From NCBI GenBank assembly GCA_947494195.1, contig CANLUC010000003.1, positions 427,543 through 491,542 on the forward strand: a stretch of 64,000 nt of DNA, in the 5' to 3' direction. A program made the position numbers and the translations under genes. Numbering within the stretch: the first letter of the stretch is position 1; every line of letters begins with the position of its first letter. Source of the DNA: an uncultured Nesterenkonia sp. Lineage in GTDB: Bacteria > Actinomycetota > Actinomycetes > Actinomycetales > Micrococcaceae. The notes under the pieces were generated by a model, which was given only the letters and a program-made list of their open reading frames with translations, was not told the DNA's origin and did not search any database. Of the stretch, positions 37,582 through 47,377 are shown piece after piece.

Positions 37582-38118
37582 ATGACCGACGCCACACCCA
37601 CTAACAGCGCCTCTCCGAACACCACCGCGAGTGCAGCAGGACCCGCCGATGCATCCGCTCCGCGGCTGCGGACCCGGGTGCCGCTGCGCTGGGGCGATAT
37701 GGACGCCTACGGACATATCAACAACGTGGAGATCGTGCGGGTCCTCGAGGAGGCTCGCATCCGGGCCTTCGGGGCCCCGGCGAACACCGGCTACCCGGTG
37801 GGCGAGCCGCTCTCGGCGCTGTTCAATGAGCTTCCCCAAGGAGCACAGGCGCTCGTCGTCGAGCATCGGGTGCGGTATCTGGCCAGCCTGGAGTACCGCG
37901 ATGTGCCCGCTGAGGTCGACGTGTGGGTCACCACGCTCAAGGGCGCCGGTCTGACCCTGGCCTACGAGGTCCGCGACGGGGTCGACGGCACGCGCTGCGT
38001 CCTCGCCGAGACCCAGCTGGCGTTCCTGGACGCCCCCACCGGCAGGCTGCTGCGGCTGACATCTACGCAGCGCGAGCGCGCTGCGGCGTTCCTGTCGGAC
38101 TCCCCCTTCCGCAGGTGA
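37582..38118 (+). CDS. acyl-CoA thioesterase (hotdog fold)
   Basis: 178 residues. LRWGDMDAYGHINNVEIVRV carries the catalytic Asp of the 4-hydroxybenzoyl-CoA thioesterase group, followed by the long helix and beta strands of the hotdog fold (VVEHRVRYLASLEYRDVPAE). It hydrolyses an acyl-CoA whose identity is not shown. ATG at 37582 is preferred; an in-frame start 18 bases upstream is possible. Confidence 0.87.
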   Translation: MTDATPTNSASPNTTASAAGPADASAPRLRTRVPLRWGDMDAYGHINNVEIVRVLEEARIRAFGAPANTGYPVGEPLSALFNELPQGAQALVVEHRVRYLASLEYRDVPAEVDVWVTTLKGAGLTLAYEVRDGVDGTRCVLAETQLAFLDAPTGRLLRLTSTQRERAAAFLSDSPFRR

Positions 38119-38213
38119 GGACACGCGCGCGGGCATCGCGCTGATCAGCCTTTACCCGTCGTCGGCCACGTAAATCCCGGCTCCCTCCGCCAAGCTTGGA
38201 TACGATCAGAGCA

Positions 38214-39455
38214 ATGCTTCCCCGCGAAAACCTTCCCCGTCGCGGTCAGGAGGCCAGGCCTGCTCGGCACAGTCCCGCGTACCGAGCGCTCGGTCTTGCC
38301 ACCGCCGCTCTGCTGCTCACCTCATGCAGCCCTGCCGTGTTCCAGCCTGCTCCGGTGCAGGCCCATGGCGTGGATGCGGCGCCCGCGCTGGCCGGAACGG
38401 GTGAGAGCGACGAGCAGCCCGAAAGCCCTGCAGATCCCCAGGACGCAGACACCCAGAACGAAGACCCCGCCGCAGACGAAGCACCCCTCCCGGCACTCGC
38501 TGCCGAGGTGAAGGACGCTCGGGATGCCCAGCGCGAGGCGGCCGCCGAGGGGGCCGCCGCCCTGGCCGAAGCCCGTGAGGCGCACCTGCAGGAGCTCGCG
38601 GAGGAGCAGGAGCGGCTCGCCCAGGAGGAGGCCGAAGCCGAGGCTGAACTCGAACGGCAGCGCCGGCAGCAGGAAGCGGCGGACGAAGCCGCCGAGCAGG
38701 AAGCCGCCGAACAAGAAGCTGATGCCTCCCCCGAGCCCGCCCCGCAGCAGCCGGCGCCGGATGCGCCCGCGGACTCCACCTTCACCGGTGATCTCGATGC
38801 TTACTTGGCCGACCTCGCAGCTTCTCACTCCGGAGATATCTCCATCAGCCTCACCGAGATCGGCGGACAAGGTCGCAGCGCCTCGACCACCGGGGGCGAA
38901 TCACGGGTCAGCGCCAGCACCTACAAGCTCTTCGTCGCCTACGGCATCCTGGACCAGGTCGAGTCCGGTGAGATGGACTGGGACGACACCGTCGACGGCG
39001 GCCGCGACCGCGCCACCTGCCTGACCGAGATGATCTCGCTCAGCGACAACCCCTGCGCCGACGTCTTCCGCGATGAGTTGGGCTGGCGGGGCCTGCGTGA
39101 CATCGCCGCCGAGACCGGCGGGCCGGCCACCGACTTCATCCCCGCCTACGCGCGCACCTCGGCCAATGACCTCACCGCGTTCCTCACCCGCCTGGAGACC
39201 GGCCAGCTCGGCCTGAGTCAGGACAGCCGTTCCCGGCTGCTGGGCGCACTGGGGAGCAACATCTTCCGCCAAGGCATCCCCTCGGGCAGCGCCGGCACGG
39301 TGCTGAACAAGGTGGGCTTCATCGACGGCTACCTCAACGATGCCGCGATCGTGCGACACCCTCAGGGCACCTACGTGCTCTCGATCATGTCAGAGGGCTC
39401 GGACTGGGAAGCCATCGCCTCAATCACCCGGCAGGTCGAGGCCGCGCTCTACTGA
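38214..39455 (+). CDS. lipoprotein with beta-lactamase-fold serine hydrolase domain
   Basis: 413 residues. A signal with lipobox LLTSC (Cys about residue 37) leads to an acidic linker and a charged Glu/Ala/Gln-rich coiled-coil region (about 95-180), then a class A beta-lactamase-like domain with S-T-Y-K (SASTYKLFVAYG), S-D-N (SLSDNPCAD) and K-V-G (LNKVGFIDG) where K-T/S-G is usual. It should be anchored outside the membrane and act on peptidoglycan or a similar substrate; true beta-lactamase activity is doubtful given the altered third motif. A TTG 18 bases upstream is an alternative start. Confidence 0.85.
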   Translation: MLPRENLPRRGQEARPARHSPAYRALGLATAALLLTSCSPAVFQPAPVQAHGVDAAPALAGTGESDEQPESPADPQDADTQNEDPAADEAPLPALAAEVKDARDAQREAAAEGAAALAEAREAHLQELAEEQERLAQEEAEAEAELERQRRQQEAADEAAEQEAAEQEADASPEPAPQQPAPDAPADSTFTGDLDAYLADLAASHSGDISISLTEIGGQGRSASTTGGESRVSASTYKLFVAYGILDQVESGEMDWDDTVDGGRDRATCLTEMISLSDNPCADVFRDELGWRGLRDIAAETGGPATDFIPAYARTSANDLTAFLTRLETGQLGLSQDSRSRLLGALGSNIFRQGIPSGSAGTVLNKVGFIDGYLNDAAIVRHPQGTYVLSIMSEGSDWEAIASITRQVEAALY

Positions 39456-39552
39456 GCAGCGACCCCGCTCACCTCGACTGGCCCACCCCGCCAGCGTCCA
39501 CCTCAGGTTCGGCGTGGACAACACAGCCTCTCCGGCATCCGCAGACAAGAAA

Positions 39553-39578
39553 GAGGCCCCAGCTGATGCCGGGGCCTC
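39553..39578 (-). terminator. terminator of the der-end operon
   Basis: GAGGCCCC / GGGGCCTC with a 10-base loop; on the minus strand it is followed by TTTCTTGTC, 17 bp after the der stop codon. Confidence 0.8.
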
Positions 39579-39594
39579 TCACTGTGCGACTCGG

Positions 39595-41136
39595 TTATTT
39601 GCGCTTGCGCTTCTCGCGCACGCGCATGGAGACCTCGATCGGTGACCCGGTGAAGTCAAAGGTCTCGCGCAGCCGGCGGGTGATGAACCGACGGTAGCCC
39701 GGATCCAGGAACCCGGTGGTGAAGAGCACGAAGCGCGGAGGCCGCGTGGAGGGCTGGGTGGCGAAGAGGATCCTGGGCTGCTTGCCGCCGCGGACCGGGT
39801 GCGGGGTGGCGGCGACCAGCTCGCCGAGGAAGGCGTTGAGCCGTCCCGTGGAGATGCGCCGCCCCCAGCTGGTCAATGCGGTGTCCAGCGCGGGCGCCAG
39901 CTTGTCCTTGTGCCAGCCGGTCAGCGCGGAGACGTTGACCCGAGGCGCCCAGGCGATGTGCGCCAGGTCCCGGGTGACCTCGCGCTCGAGGTAGTAGCGG
40001 CGCTCCTCATCCATCAGGTCCCATTTGTTGTAGGCCACCACGAGGGCGCGGCCGGAGTCCACGGCCATCTGGATGATGCGCACATCCTGCTCGGAGACCG
40101 GCTCCTCCACCGAGAGCAGCACGACGGCGACCTCGGCCTTGTCCAGCGCGCGCTGGGTGCGCAGCATCGCATAGTACTCAGAGCCCGAGGCCATGTGCTG
40201 GCGACGGCGGATGCCTGCGGTGTCCACGAAGCGCCAGGTCTCCCCGCCGAGTTCGATGAACTCATCCACCGGGTCCATGGTGGTGCCGGCGACGGCGTCC
40301 ACGACCACGCGCTCGGAGCCTGCCAGCTTGTTCAGCAGCGAGGACTTGCCCACATTGGGCCGTCCCACCAGCGCCACGCGGCGTGGACCACCGGTGGGAA
40401 TCATCCCGCCGTGCTCGGCGAACTCGGGAAGCGCCTTCACCGCGGCGTCGAGCAGGTCACCGGTGCCGGTGCCGTGCAGCGCGGAGACCGGGTAGGGCTC
40501 GCCCAGTCCGAGGTTCCAGAGGCTGTAGACCTCGCTCATCTGCGAGGGGGCGTCGATCTTGTTGGCCACCAGCAGCACCGGCTTCTTCTTGCGCCGCAGC
40601 ATCCGGACCACGGCTTCATCCACGGCCGTCGCCCCGACCAGCCCGTCGACCACGAAGACGACGGCGTCGGCCTCGTCCACGGCCATCTCGGCCTGCTCGG
40701 CCACGCGCTTGTGCATGCCGCGGGCATCCTGCTCCCAGCCGCCGGTGTCCACCAGGGTGAAGTCTTTGCCGTTCCACTCCGCGTCATAGCTCACGCGGTC
40801 GCGGGTCACGCCCGGGACGTCCTCGACCACGGCCTCCTTGGAGCGGGTGATGCGGTTGACCAGGGTGGACTTGCCCACATTGGGGCGACCGATCACTGCC
40901 AGGGCTGGCGGCGCGGCGACGTAGGGCTCGAAGTCCTCGTCGTCCTCGTCGAACTCCAGGACGGCGGCGTCTTCCTCGGCCAGCTCATAGTCGGAGAGTC
41001 CGGCGCGCAGGGCCGCGGCCCGGGCCTGCGCCTCCTCCTCGGTGATCGCGGCGACGCGTTCGGCGAGCCGATCGTCCTCCACGGGCGGGATGTACTCCGC
41101 GGACTCGGGGGAATTGTTCTCAGCGTGATTCGCCAC
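39595..41136 (-). CDS. der: ribosome-assembly GTPase Der (EngA)
   Basis: 513 residues with two tandem GTPase domains: [14 protein letters not shown] (about residue 84) with VANKID, and [14 protein letters not shown] (about 255) with AYNKWDL, then the KH-like C-terminus with basic tail. It assists 50S assembly. The about 75-residue acidic N-terminal extension is typical of actinobacteria. GTG start overlaps cmk by 17 bp. Confidence 0.97.
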   Translation of the reverse strand: MANHAENNSPESAEYIPPVEDDRLAERVAAITEEEAQARAAALRAGLSDYELAEEDAAVLEFDEDDEDFEPYVAAPPALAVIGRPNVGKSTLVNRITRSKEAVVEDVPGVTRDRVSYDAEWNGKDFTLVDTGGWEQDARGMHKRVAEQAEMAVDEADAVVFVVDGLVGATAVDEAVVRMLRRKKKPVLLVANKIDAPSQMSEVYSLWNLGLGEPYPVSALHGTGTGDLLDAAVKALPEFAEHGGMIPTGGPRRVALVGRPNVGKSSLLNKLAGSERVVVDAVAGTTMDPVDEFIELGGETWRFVDTAGIRRRQHMASGSEYYAMLRTQRALDKAEVAVVLLSVEEPVSEQDVRIIQMAVDSGRALVVAYNKWDLMDEERRYYLEREVTRDLAHIAWAPRVNVSALTGWHKDKLAPALDTALTSWGRRISTGRLNAFLGELVAATPHPVRGGKQPRILFATQPSTRPPRFVLFTTGFLDPGYRRFITRRLRETFDFTGSPIEVSMRVREKRKRK

Positions 41137-41839
41137 GGGATGCTCCTGCAGATGGGGTCGAGAGTGGTTCGGCGGAGACCTGGTGCACGCGCTGGATCAG
41201 CGTGTCCACCGTCTCCTGAAAGGTCAGATCCGAGGAGTCCAGCACGGCCACGCCGTCGGCTGCCTCGGTGAAGTTGGATGCGGTGGAGTCGCGGGTGTCC
41301 CGGTCGATCACCTGGCGCTGGAGCGCTTCGGCGGTCTCGGTCCCGCCCAGCTGCAGCCCACGGCGGCGCAGCCGGGCCTCGGCGGAGGCGGTGAGCAGCA
41401 CGCGCACCTGCGCGTCGGGGGCGACCACTGTGGTGATGTCGCGTCCCTCGGCCACGATGTAGCCTGATTCGTCGATCAGCCGGCGCTGGGCGGAGATCAG
41501 CAGCGCCCTTGCGGGGCGGTTGGTCGCGATCTCGGAGACGCGCTCCGAGATCCGGGTCTCACGGATGGCGCCGGTGACGTCGGTGCTGCCGACCATGACG
41601 ACCTGGTGCTCCGGGTCGGTGGAGATCTTCAGCGGCAGCTCTTCGACGGCGACGGCCACGGCCTGCTCATCATCGAGGTCCACGCCCTGGGCCAGGCAGT
41701 ACCAGGTGGCGGCGCGGTACATCGCACCGGTGTCCAGGTAGGCAGCACCGAGCTGGCCCGCCACGGCGCGGCAGACGCTGGACTTCCCCGAGCCTGAGGG
41801 TCCGTCTACTGCAATGATCAGCCGCTGTCCATCACTCAC
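41120..41839 (-). CDS. cmk: cytidylate kinase
   Basis: 239 residues, with P-loop [20 protein letters not shown], the CMP-binding [12 protein letters not shown] and [13 protein letters not shown]. It phosphorylates CMP and dCMP. The GTG at 41839 overlaps the tyrA stop (GTGA), which fixes the start better than the upstream in-frame ATG. Confidence 0.96.
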   Translation of the reverse strand: MSDGQRLIIAVDGPSGSGKSSVCRAVAGQLGAAYLDTGAMYRAATWYCLAQGVDLDDEQAVAVAVEELPLKISTDPEHQVVMVGSTDVTGAIRETRISERVSEIATNRPARALLISAQRRLIDESGYIVAEGRDITTVVAPDAQVRVLLTASAEARLRRRGLQLGGTETAEALQRQVIDRDTRDSTASNFTEAADGVAVLDSSDLTFQETVDTLIQRVHQVSAEPLSTPSAGASRGESR

Positions 41840-43005
41840 GAGAGCACTACCTTCCATCCAAATTCTGTCATTGCTGCGGCGAGCTCGTCTCGCCGTCCTG
41901 GCAGCACGGAGAGCTCCACCATGCCGACCTGGTGGCCGGCGGAGTGCTCCATGCGCATGTCTTCGACGTTGACGCCCACGCGTGCCACGTCGTTGAGCAC
42001 TGCGGCGATCTGTCCCGGCTTGTCATCGACGATCACGGTGAGCACCGCGAAAGACTGCGGCGGGGCGCCGTGCTTGCCGGGCACCCGCGTCACACCCGCA
42101 TTGCCTTCCGCGATGAGCTGCGCGATGTCGGCCTGCCCGCCGGGGGCGCGCGGATCCTCCAGCGTGCTGATGAGCCGTTCCACATCTTGGCGCAGTCCGT
42201 AGAGGATCTCCACCACGGGAGCGGCATTCGAGGAGAGGATCTGGACCCAGAGCCCTGGGTCCGAGGCGGCGATGCGCGTGACGTCGCGCAGCCCGTTGCC
42301 GGCCAGCGCGAGCGCGGAGGTCGGAGCGTCCTGCAGGCGGGAGGCCACCAGTGAGGCGGCGATCTGCGGCAGATGGGAGATCAGCGCCACCGACTGGTCG
42401 TGGCGGGCGGGGTCCATCTGGTGCACGGTGGCGCCGAGCCGGCGTCCGATCTCACCGGCCCAGTCCACCGCCTCGGCGGCGGAGAGCTGCTCGCCGGTGA
42501 CCGGGTCCACCGCTGGGCAGACCACCCAGGGCATCGAGGTGAACAGCTCGCCGCGGGCGGCCACCGGTCCCGATTTCTCCCGGCCCGCCATCGGATGGGT
42601 GCCCACATACCGGCGCAGATCGTGGCGGGTGAGTGCGGCGTCGTCGTCCTGGGTCTGGGCCAGCAGCAGGTGCAGGATCTCCGCCTTGGTGGAGGCGATG
42701 TCCAGCACGACGGCGTCCGGGAAGCTGCGCAGCGCGGCTGCGACCTCCGCGGCGGTCGCCTCCGGCGGGGCGGCGACGATGACGATCTCGGGTGAGTCCG
42801 CGCCAGGCTCGGAGGACTCCAGCAGCCGGCCGGCGCCGATGTCGGCGGCGATGGACTGCGCGGTGGCGGAGGGGTCGGAGAGCAGCACCTCGTGGCCGTC
42901 GGCGCGCAGGCCGAGGCCGATGCTGGTGCCCAGCAGTCCGGTGCCGCGGATGAGCACTGTCGGGGTGCGGCGTGCGCTGGCCGGCGGCGCGGTCAACAGG
43001 TTCAT
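41836..43005 (-). CDS. tyrA: prephenate dehydrogenase
   Basis: 389 residues: NAD-binding GTGLLGTSIGLGLRADGHEV, the TyrA signature THPMAGREKSG with its catalytic His, a helical dimer domain and a C-terminal ACT domain (about 310-385, VIVDDKPGQIAAVLNDVARV) for tyrosine feedback. It makes 4-hydroxyphenylpyruvate in tyrosine synthesis. Overlaps rluB by four bases. Confidence 0.94.
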   Translation of the reverse strand: MNLLTAPPASARRTPTVLIRGTGLLGTSIGLGLRADGHEVLLSDPSATAQSIAADIGAGRLLESSEPGADSPEIVIVAAPPEATAAEVAAALRSFPDAVVLDIASTKAEILHLLLAQTQDDDAALTRHDLRRYVGTHPMAGREKSGPVAARGELFTSMPWVVCPAVDPVTGEQLSAAEAVDWAGEIGRRLGATVHQMDPARHDQSVALISHLPQIAASLVASRLQDAPTSALALAGNGLRDVTRIAASDPGLWVQILSSNAAPVVEILYGLRQDVERLISTLEDPRAPGGQADIAQLIAEGNAGVTRVPGKHGAPPQSFAVLTVIVDDKPGQIAAVLNDVARVGVNVEDMRMEHSAGHQVGMVELSVLPGRRDELAAAMTEFGWKVVLS

Positions 43006-44006
43006 CCGGTCGGACCCCCGCGGTTCGCCTCAGCGGCAGACTCGGTGCCGTCCGGGGTCGCGTCCTCCGGCGTGCTGCTGGTCAGATCCAGCAGGTGGCC
43101 GAGCTCGAAGCGGCCGAGCTCCCGCACGGTGCCCTGGGGCTGGTCTCCGATGGTGAGCTCCCCGATGCCGGTGCGCACCAGGCGCAGCACGGGGTGTCCC
43201 ACATGATCGAAGATGCGCCGGACGATCCGATTGCGTCCGGAGTGCAGGGTGACCTGGAGCATGGTGCGGCTGCCGTCACTGCCGAGCTGCCGGAAGTCGT
43301 CCACAGTGATGGGCCCGTCCTCGAGCTCGATCCCGGCGCGCAGGGTCTTGCCCATGGCCTTGGTCACCGGTCCGGCGACTTCGACCACATAGGTCTTGGG
43401 GACCTCGTAGGACGGGTGCGTGAGCCGGTTGGCGAGCTCGCCGTCGTTGGTGAGCAGCAGCAGACCCTCGGTCTCGGCGTCGAGGCGTCCCACGTGGAAG
43501 AGCCGGGCGGCGATCATGTCCTCGGTGAGGAAGTCGTTGATGGAGGGCCGGCCCTGCGGGTCCGACATGGTGGTGACCACGCCGGCGGGCTTGTTGAACA
43601 TGACGTACTGGTGCTCCACGTTGAGGCTGACCCGCACGCCGTCGACGTGAATGGTCACCTCATCGGGCTTCACCCGGATGCCAGGCTCGATCACGGCCTT
43701 GCCGTCCACGGTGACCCGGCCCTCGGAGATCAGCGCCTCGCAGACTCGCCGGGACGCGACGCCGGCCTGGGCCAGCACCTTCTGCAGGCGGATTCCTTCG
43801 GGATCATGCACGGCGGTGAAGTTCTCCTCGGCCTCGTCGCGGCGGGGTTTGGTGCGCGAAGTCCCGGTGGAGATCATGCGCTGGGGGTCCTCGGAGGAGA
43901 AGGGTCCCCCCGATTGACCGGCCTTCGGGGTGCGCGCGGCCCGGGCAGCTCGGGGCTCTCGCGCCTGCGAACTGTCCGCGCGGCGGTCGGGGCCCGAAGA
44001 ACTCAT
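43002..44006 (-). CDS. rluB: rRNA pseudouridine synthase RluB/RsuA type
   Basis: 334 residues from ATG at 44006. After a basic tail comes an S4 RNA-binding domain (IRLQKVLAQAGVASRRVCEA) and the synthase domain with catalytic Asp in GRLDAETEGLLLLTNDGELA. It modifies 23S rRNA. TAGAAT lies seven bases before the ATG with no separate ribosome site, so a leaderless start is likely. Confidence 0.92.
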   Translation of the reverse strand: MSSSGPDRRADSSQAREPRAARAARTPKAGQSGGPFSSEDPQRMISTGTSRTKPRRDEAEENFTAVHDPEGIRLQKVLAQAGVASRRVCEALISEGRVTVDGKAVIEPGIRVKPDEVTIHVDGVRVSLNVEHQYVMFNKPAGVVTTMSDPQGRPSINDFLTEDMIAARLFHVGRLDAETEGLLLLTNDGELANRLTHPSYEVPKTYVVEVAGPVTKAMGKTLRAGIELEDGPITVDDFRQLGSDGSRTMLQVTLHSGRNRIVRRIFDHVGHPVLRLVRTGIGELTIGDQPQGTVRELGRFELGHLLDLTSSTPEDATPDGTESAAEANRGGPTG

Positions 44007-44106
44007 GGACTCCATTCTATGGGGAGTGTCCAATTCCTGAGTCCACTGCCGGGAGCGCTGGTGAGCCCCCTGGCGACTCCCCTGTCTCGGGAGGAGTCGG
44101 GATGAC

Positions 44107-44712
44107 TCAGCCTTCCCCGTTCAGCTCCCCCGCCGCCTCGATCCCCGGCAGGTGCGGGGAGAGCTGCGGCAGCTCCTGCACCGAGTTGATGCCCAGGCGC
44201 TCCAGCAGGTCAGCCGTGGTGGTGTAGAGGGTCGCCCCGGTGAGCGGGTCGGTCCCGGCGGTGTCCACGAGTCCGCGGTGGACCAGGGTGCGCACGACCC
44301 CGTCCACGTTGACCCCGCGGATCGCTGCCACCTGGGATCGCGCGACGGGCTGCCGGTAGGCGATCACGGCCAGGGTCTCCAGCGCGGCCTGCGAGAGCCG
44401 GGTCGTCGCACCGCCGAGGATGAAGGCAGAGACCTGTTCGGCGTAGTCGGCACGGGAGTAGTAGCGGTATCCCCCGGCGATCTCACGCAGCTCATAGCCG
44501 CGACGGCGCGAGCCCTCGGTGATCCCGTCGATGTCCAGACGCAGCGCATCCAGCACGGCGATGACCTGGTGTTCGGGGATCTCCAGCGCGACGCCGAGCT
44601 CAGCGGCGGAGATGGGCTCCTCGGTGATCATCAGCACCGCCTCGGCGGCGGCGAGCAGGTCCTTGCTGATGGTTCCGTCCTGTGCGTCAGACATCCGGCT
44701 CTGTTCAGACAT
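44107..44712 (-). CDS. scpB: segregation and condensation protein B
   Basis: 201 residues with two winged-helix domains; signature ALETLAVIAYRQPVARSQVA followed by IRGVNVDGVVRTLVHRGLV. It forms the SMC-ScpA-ScpB condensin. The ATG at 44712 overlaps scpA by eight bases; the long upstream open frame is not coding. Confidence 0.94.
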   Translation of the reverse strand: MSEQSRMSDAQDGTISKDLLAAAEAVLMITEEPISAAELGVALEIPEHQVIAVLDALRLDIDGITEGSRRRGYELREIAGGYRYYSRADYAEQVSAFILGGATTRLSQAALETLAVIAYRQPVARSQVAAIRGVNVDGVVRTLVHRGLVDTAGTDPLTGATLYTTTADLLERLGINSVQELPQLSPHLPGIEAAGELNGEG

Positions 44713-45607
44713 CGCTGCTGTGCTCCTTCTCATCCAGCTCCCGAGACTGTGTCTCATCCAGCTGCGTCTCGTCCCATTCGGCGGCGGCCCGCTGCATGGC
44801 CGGGATCTCCCCGGCCGCGGGACCGGACCAGGTGACGCGCAGCTCCCCCAGCGGGCTCTCCTGTTCGAAGGCCACATCGCGATCGCGGTAGAGCTCCAGC
44901 AGACCGAGAAAGCGCACGACGACGACCAGTCGGCTCTCTGCCCCCGTGATCAGCTCCGTGAAGCTCGCCGTGCCGGTCTCGCGCAGCAGCTGGGTCATCA
45001 CCGCGATCTCCGAGGCGATGTCCACGGTCGGCGCATGCAGGTGTTCGAAGCGCACATGGTCGGGCTCCATCGCGGGGCGGGCGAAGGCACGCTCGGCGAT
45101 GGCTTTGAGATCCTCGGGGGTGGTCTTGAAGACCAGCTCCGGCAGCAGCTGGGCCAGCTCGGGGTGAGTGCCCGGCTGACGGGGGAACCGATCGGAATGC
45201 TGCTGGATCTGTTCGGCGATGTGACCGGCGATGTGCTTGAACGCGCGGTACTGCAGCAGTCGGGCGAAGAGCAGATCACGGGCCTCCAGCGCGGCGAAGT
45301 CCTCCTCGGACTCGATCTCTCCGCCGGGGAGCAGCTGGGCGGCCTTGAGGTCCAACAGGGTCGCGGCGATCAGGATGAAGTTCGAGGACTCGTCCAGCGC
45401 GCGGTCATGAGAGAGCCCGCGGACATAGTCCAGGAACTCGTCGGTCACTGCGGAGAGTGCCACCGCCGTGACATCCATCTCGCGCTTGGCGATGAGCCCC
45501 AGCAGCAGATCAAAGGGCCCGTCGAAATTCGCCAGCGACACGGTGAAGGCCCCCTGCGTGGCGCCTGCCTCCAGCGCGGGGGCCTCAACCGAGTCCGTGT
45601 CCGTCAC
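44705..45607 (-). CDS. scpA: segregation and condensation protein A
   Basis: 300 residues. VSLANFDGPFDLLLGLIAKR and DEFLDYVRGL at the N-terminus and the C-terminal winged helix (VVVVRFLGLLELYRDRDVAF) are ScpA. It is the kleisin bridging SMC heads. The GTG start overlaps the parA stop (TAGTG). Confidence 0.95.
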   Translation of the reverse strand: MTDTDSVEAPALEAGATQGAFTVSLANFDGPFDLLLGLIAKREMDVTAVALSAVTDEFLDYVRGLSHDRALDESSNFILIAATLLDLKAAQLLPGGEIESEEDFAALEARDLLFARLLQYRAFKHIAGHIAEQIQQHSDRFPRQPGTHPELAQLLPELVFKTTPEDLKAIAERAFARPAMEPDHVRFEHLHAPTVDIASEIAVMTQLLRETGTASFTELITGAESRLVVVVRFLGLLELYRDRDVAFEQESPLGELRVTWSGPAAGEIPAMQRAAAEWDETQLDETQSRELDEKEHSSDV

Positions 45608-46548
45608 TAAGGCGAACCACCTCGGAGGATCAGCTCGCGGGCCAGCTGCCGGTAGGCCTTGGCCCCCTCGTGCTTATGGGCGTAGGCGGTGATCGGTTCG
45701 GCGGCGACGGTGGCGTCGGGGAACTTCACCGAGCGCTTGATCACCGTCTCGAAGACCTTCTCGCCGAAGGCCTCGACGATCCGGGCGATGACCTCCCGGG
45801 CATGCAGGGTGCGCAGGTCGACCATGGTGACCAGCACGCCGTCGATCTCCAGATCCGGGTTGAGCCGGTCCTGGACCTTCTCGATGGTGTCCACGAGCAG
45901 CGCGACCGCTCGCAGCGCGAAGTACTCGGCCTCGAGGGGGATCAGCACGCCGTGGGCGGCGGTGAGCGCGTTGACGGTGAGCAGACCCAGGGATGGCTGG
46001 CAGTCGATGATGATGACGTCGTAGTCGTCGCGGACCTGGCGCAGCGCCCGGTCCAGGACCTGTTCACGGGCCACCTCATTGACCAGCTGGACCTCGGCGG
46101 CGGAGAGGTCGATGTTGGCCGGAAGGAGATCCACGTTCTCCACGTGGGTGGAGACGATGGCGTCGCGGGTCTTCACCCCGCGCTCCATGAGCACGTTGTA
46201 GACCGTGGTCTCGAGCTCATGCGGGCTGGTGCCGAACCCGGCGGAGAGGGCGCCCTGCGGGTCGAAGTCCACCATGAGCACGCGGCGGCCGTATTCGGCG
46301 AGCGCGGCGCCCATGTTGATCGAGGAGGTGGTCTTGCCCACCCCGCCCTTCTGGTTGACCATCGCGATGATCCGCGCGGGGCCGTGGCTGCTCAGCGGCG
46401 CGGGATCAGTGAATTCGTGCTTGGGACGGCCGGTGGGGCCCATGATCGCATCGCCGTGAATGGTGAAGAGCTCGGTCGGCTGCGCGCTGCTCGACTCGCT
46501 CGCTTCCCGGTCAGGCGTTTCGCCCATCCGGGCACCCGGCTCGCTCAC
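45607..46548 (-). CDS. parA: ParA-family ATPase (Soj-like)
   Basis: 313 residues. After a polar N-terminus comes the deviant Walker A MVNQKGGVGKTTSSINMGAA, then VDFDPQGALSAGFG and IIDCQPSLGLLTVNALTAA. In actinobacteria this second ParA homologue sits beside scpA and xerD, away from the oriC parAB. No parB follows. Confidence 0.93.
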   Translation of the reverse strand: MSEPGARMGETPDREASESSSAQPTELFTIHGDAIMGPTGRPKHEFTDPAPLSSHGPARIIAMVNQKGGVGKTTSSINMGAALAEYGRRVLMVDFDPQGALSAGFGTSPHELETTVYNVLMERGVKTRDAIVSTHVENVDLLPANIDLSAAEVQLVNEVAREQVLDRALRQVRDDYDVIIIDCQPSLGLLTVNALTAAHGVLIPLEAEYFALRAVALLVDTIEKVQDRLNPDLEIDGVLVTMVDLRTLHAREVIARIVEAFGEKVFETVIKRSVKFPDATVAAEPITAYAHKHEGAKAYRQLARELILRGGSP

Positions 46549-46649
46549 GTGATCCCTCGACTTCCTGATGCGGACAACAACTTATCCAGGTTACCCCGAC
46601 TCGTGTCCCAGGCAAGGTGGTGGAACAAGTAGCGCTGGAAGGTTGAGGC

Positions 46650-47303
46650 TCAGTCTGCGGAAGGCCCCGAATTGCCCTCAGCCGCCCTAAAGCGGCGTCC
46701 AGCCAGCGGCACCCGCCAGCCGCGGCGCAGCGAGATCATGCGCAACGCGAAGACCACGAGCGCGATCACCGGTCCGGCCCAGACCAGCGAAAGCTCCAGG
46801 CTCAGCGCGGTCACGGTGAGCGCGGCTCCGAGCATGGCCGGCACGGCGTAGACACCGCGCGGGTTGAAGATCTGCGGCGTCTCATTGGCGACGACGTCGC
46901 GCATCGCGCCGCCGCCCACCGCGGTGGAGATCCCGAGCAGCACGCAGGCCAGCTCGGTGAGACCGGCCTCCCAGGCGATGACCGTGCCGGTGAGGCAGAA
47001 CAGTGAGAGTCCCACGGCGTCGAAGACCAGCAGGGTGCGGCGCAGCCGGGTCTCATGCAGCAGCCCGGTCATCACCAGCACCACGGCCACCAGCACCGGC
47101 GCGACGTAGACCGGGTTCTCCAGAGCGAGCGGCGGGCCGTAGCCGATGAGCACATCGCGGATCACTCCTCCGCCGAGCCCTGCCATGGAGGCCAGCAACA
47201 CTGAGCCGACCACGTCGAAGCGCTTGCGTGCTGCCAGCAGCGCCCCGGAGACGGCGAAGGCGAACGTGCCGATCAGCTCGACGGCCAACAGCAGGATGTC
47301 CAT
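46650..47303 (-). CDS. TRIC cation channel family membrane protein
   Basis: 217 residues with seven membrane helices and the two Gly-rich repeats of the family, GLGGGVIRDVLIGYGPPLAL and VGGGAMRDVVANETPQIF. Family members are trimeric cation channels or small-metabolite transporters. It may start the inserted block between parA and xerD. Confidence 0.9.
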   Translation of the reverse strand: MDILLLAVELIGTFAFAVSGALLAARKRFDVVGSVLLASMAGLGGGVIRDVLIGYGPPLALENPVYVAPVLVAVVLVMTGLLHETRLRRTLLVFDAVGLSLFCLTGTVIAWEAGLTELACVLLGISTAVGGGAMRDVVANETPQIFNPRGVYAVPAMLGAALTVTALSLELSLVWAGPVIALVVFALRMISLRRGWRVPLAGRRFRAAEGNSGPSAD

Positions 47304-47377
47304 GCTCTCCCCTCGTTCACCCGGGGCAGGTCCGCGCCGGGGCAGGCTCGCGCAGGCGCTCCTGCGTCCCGGACAGC

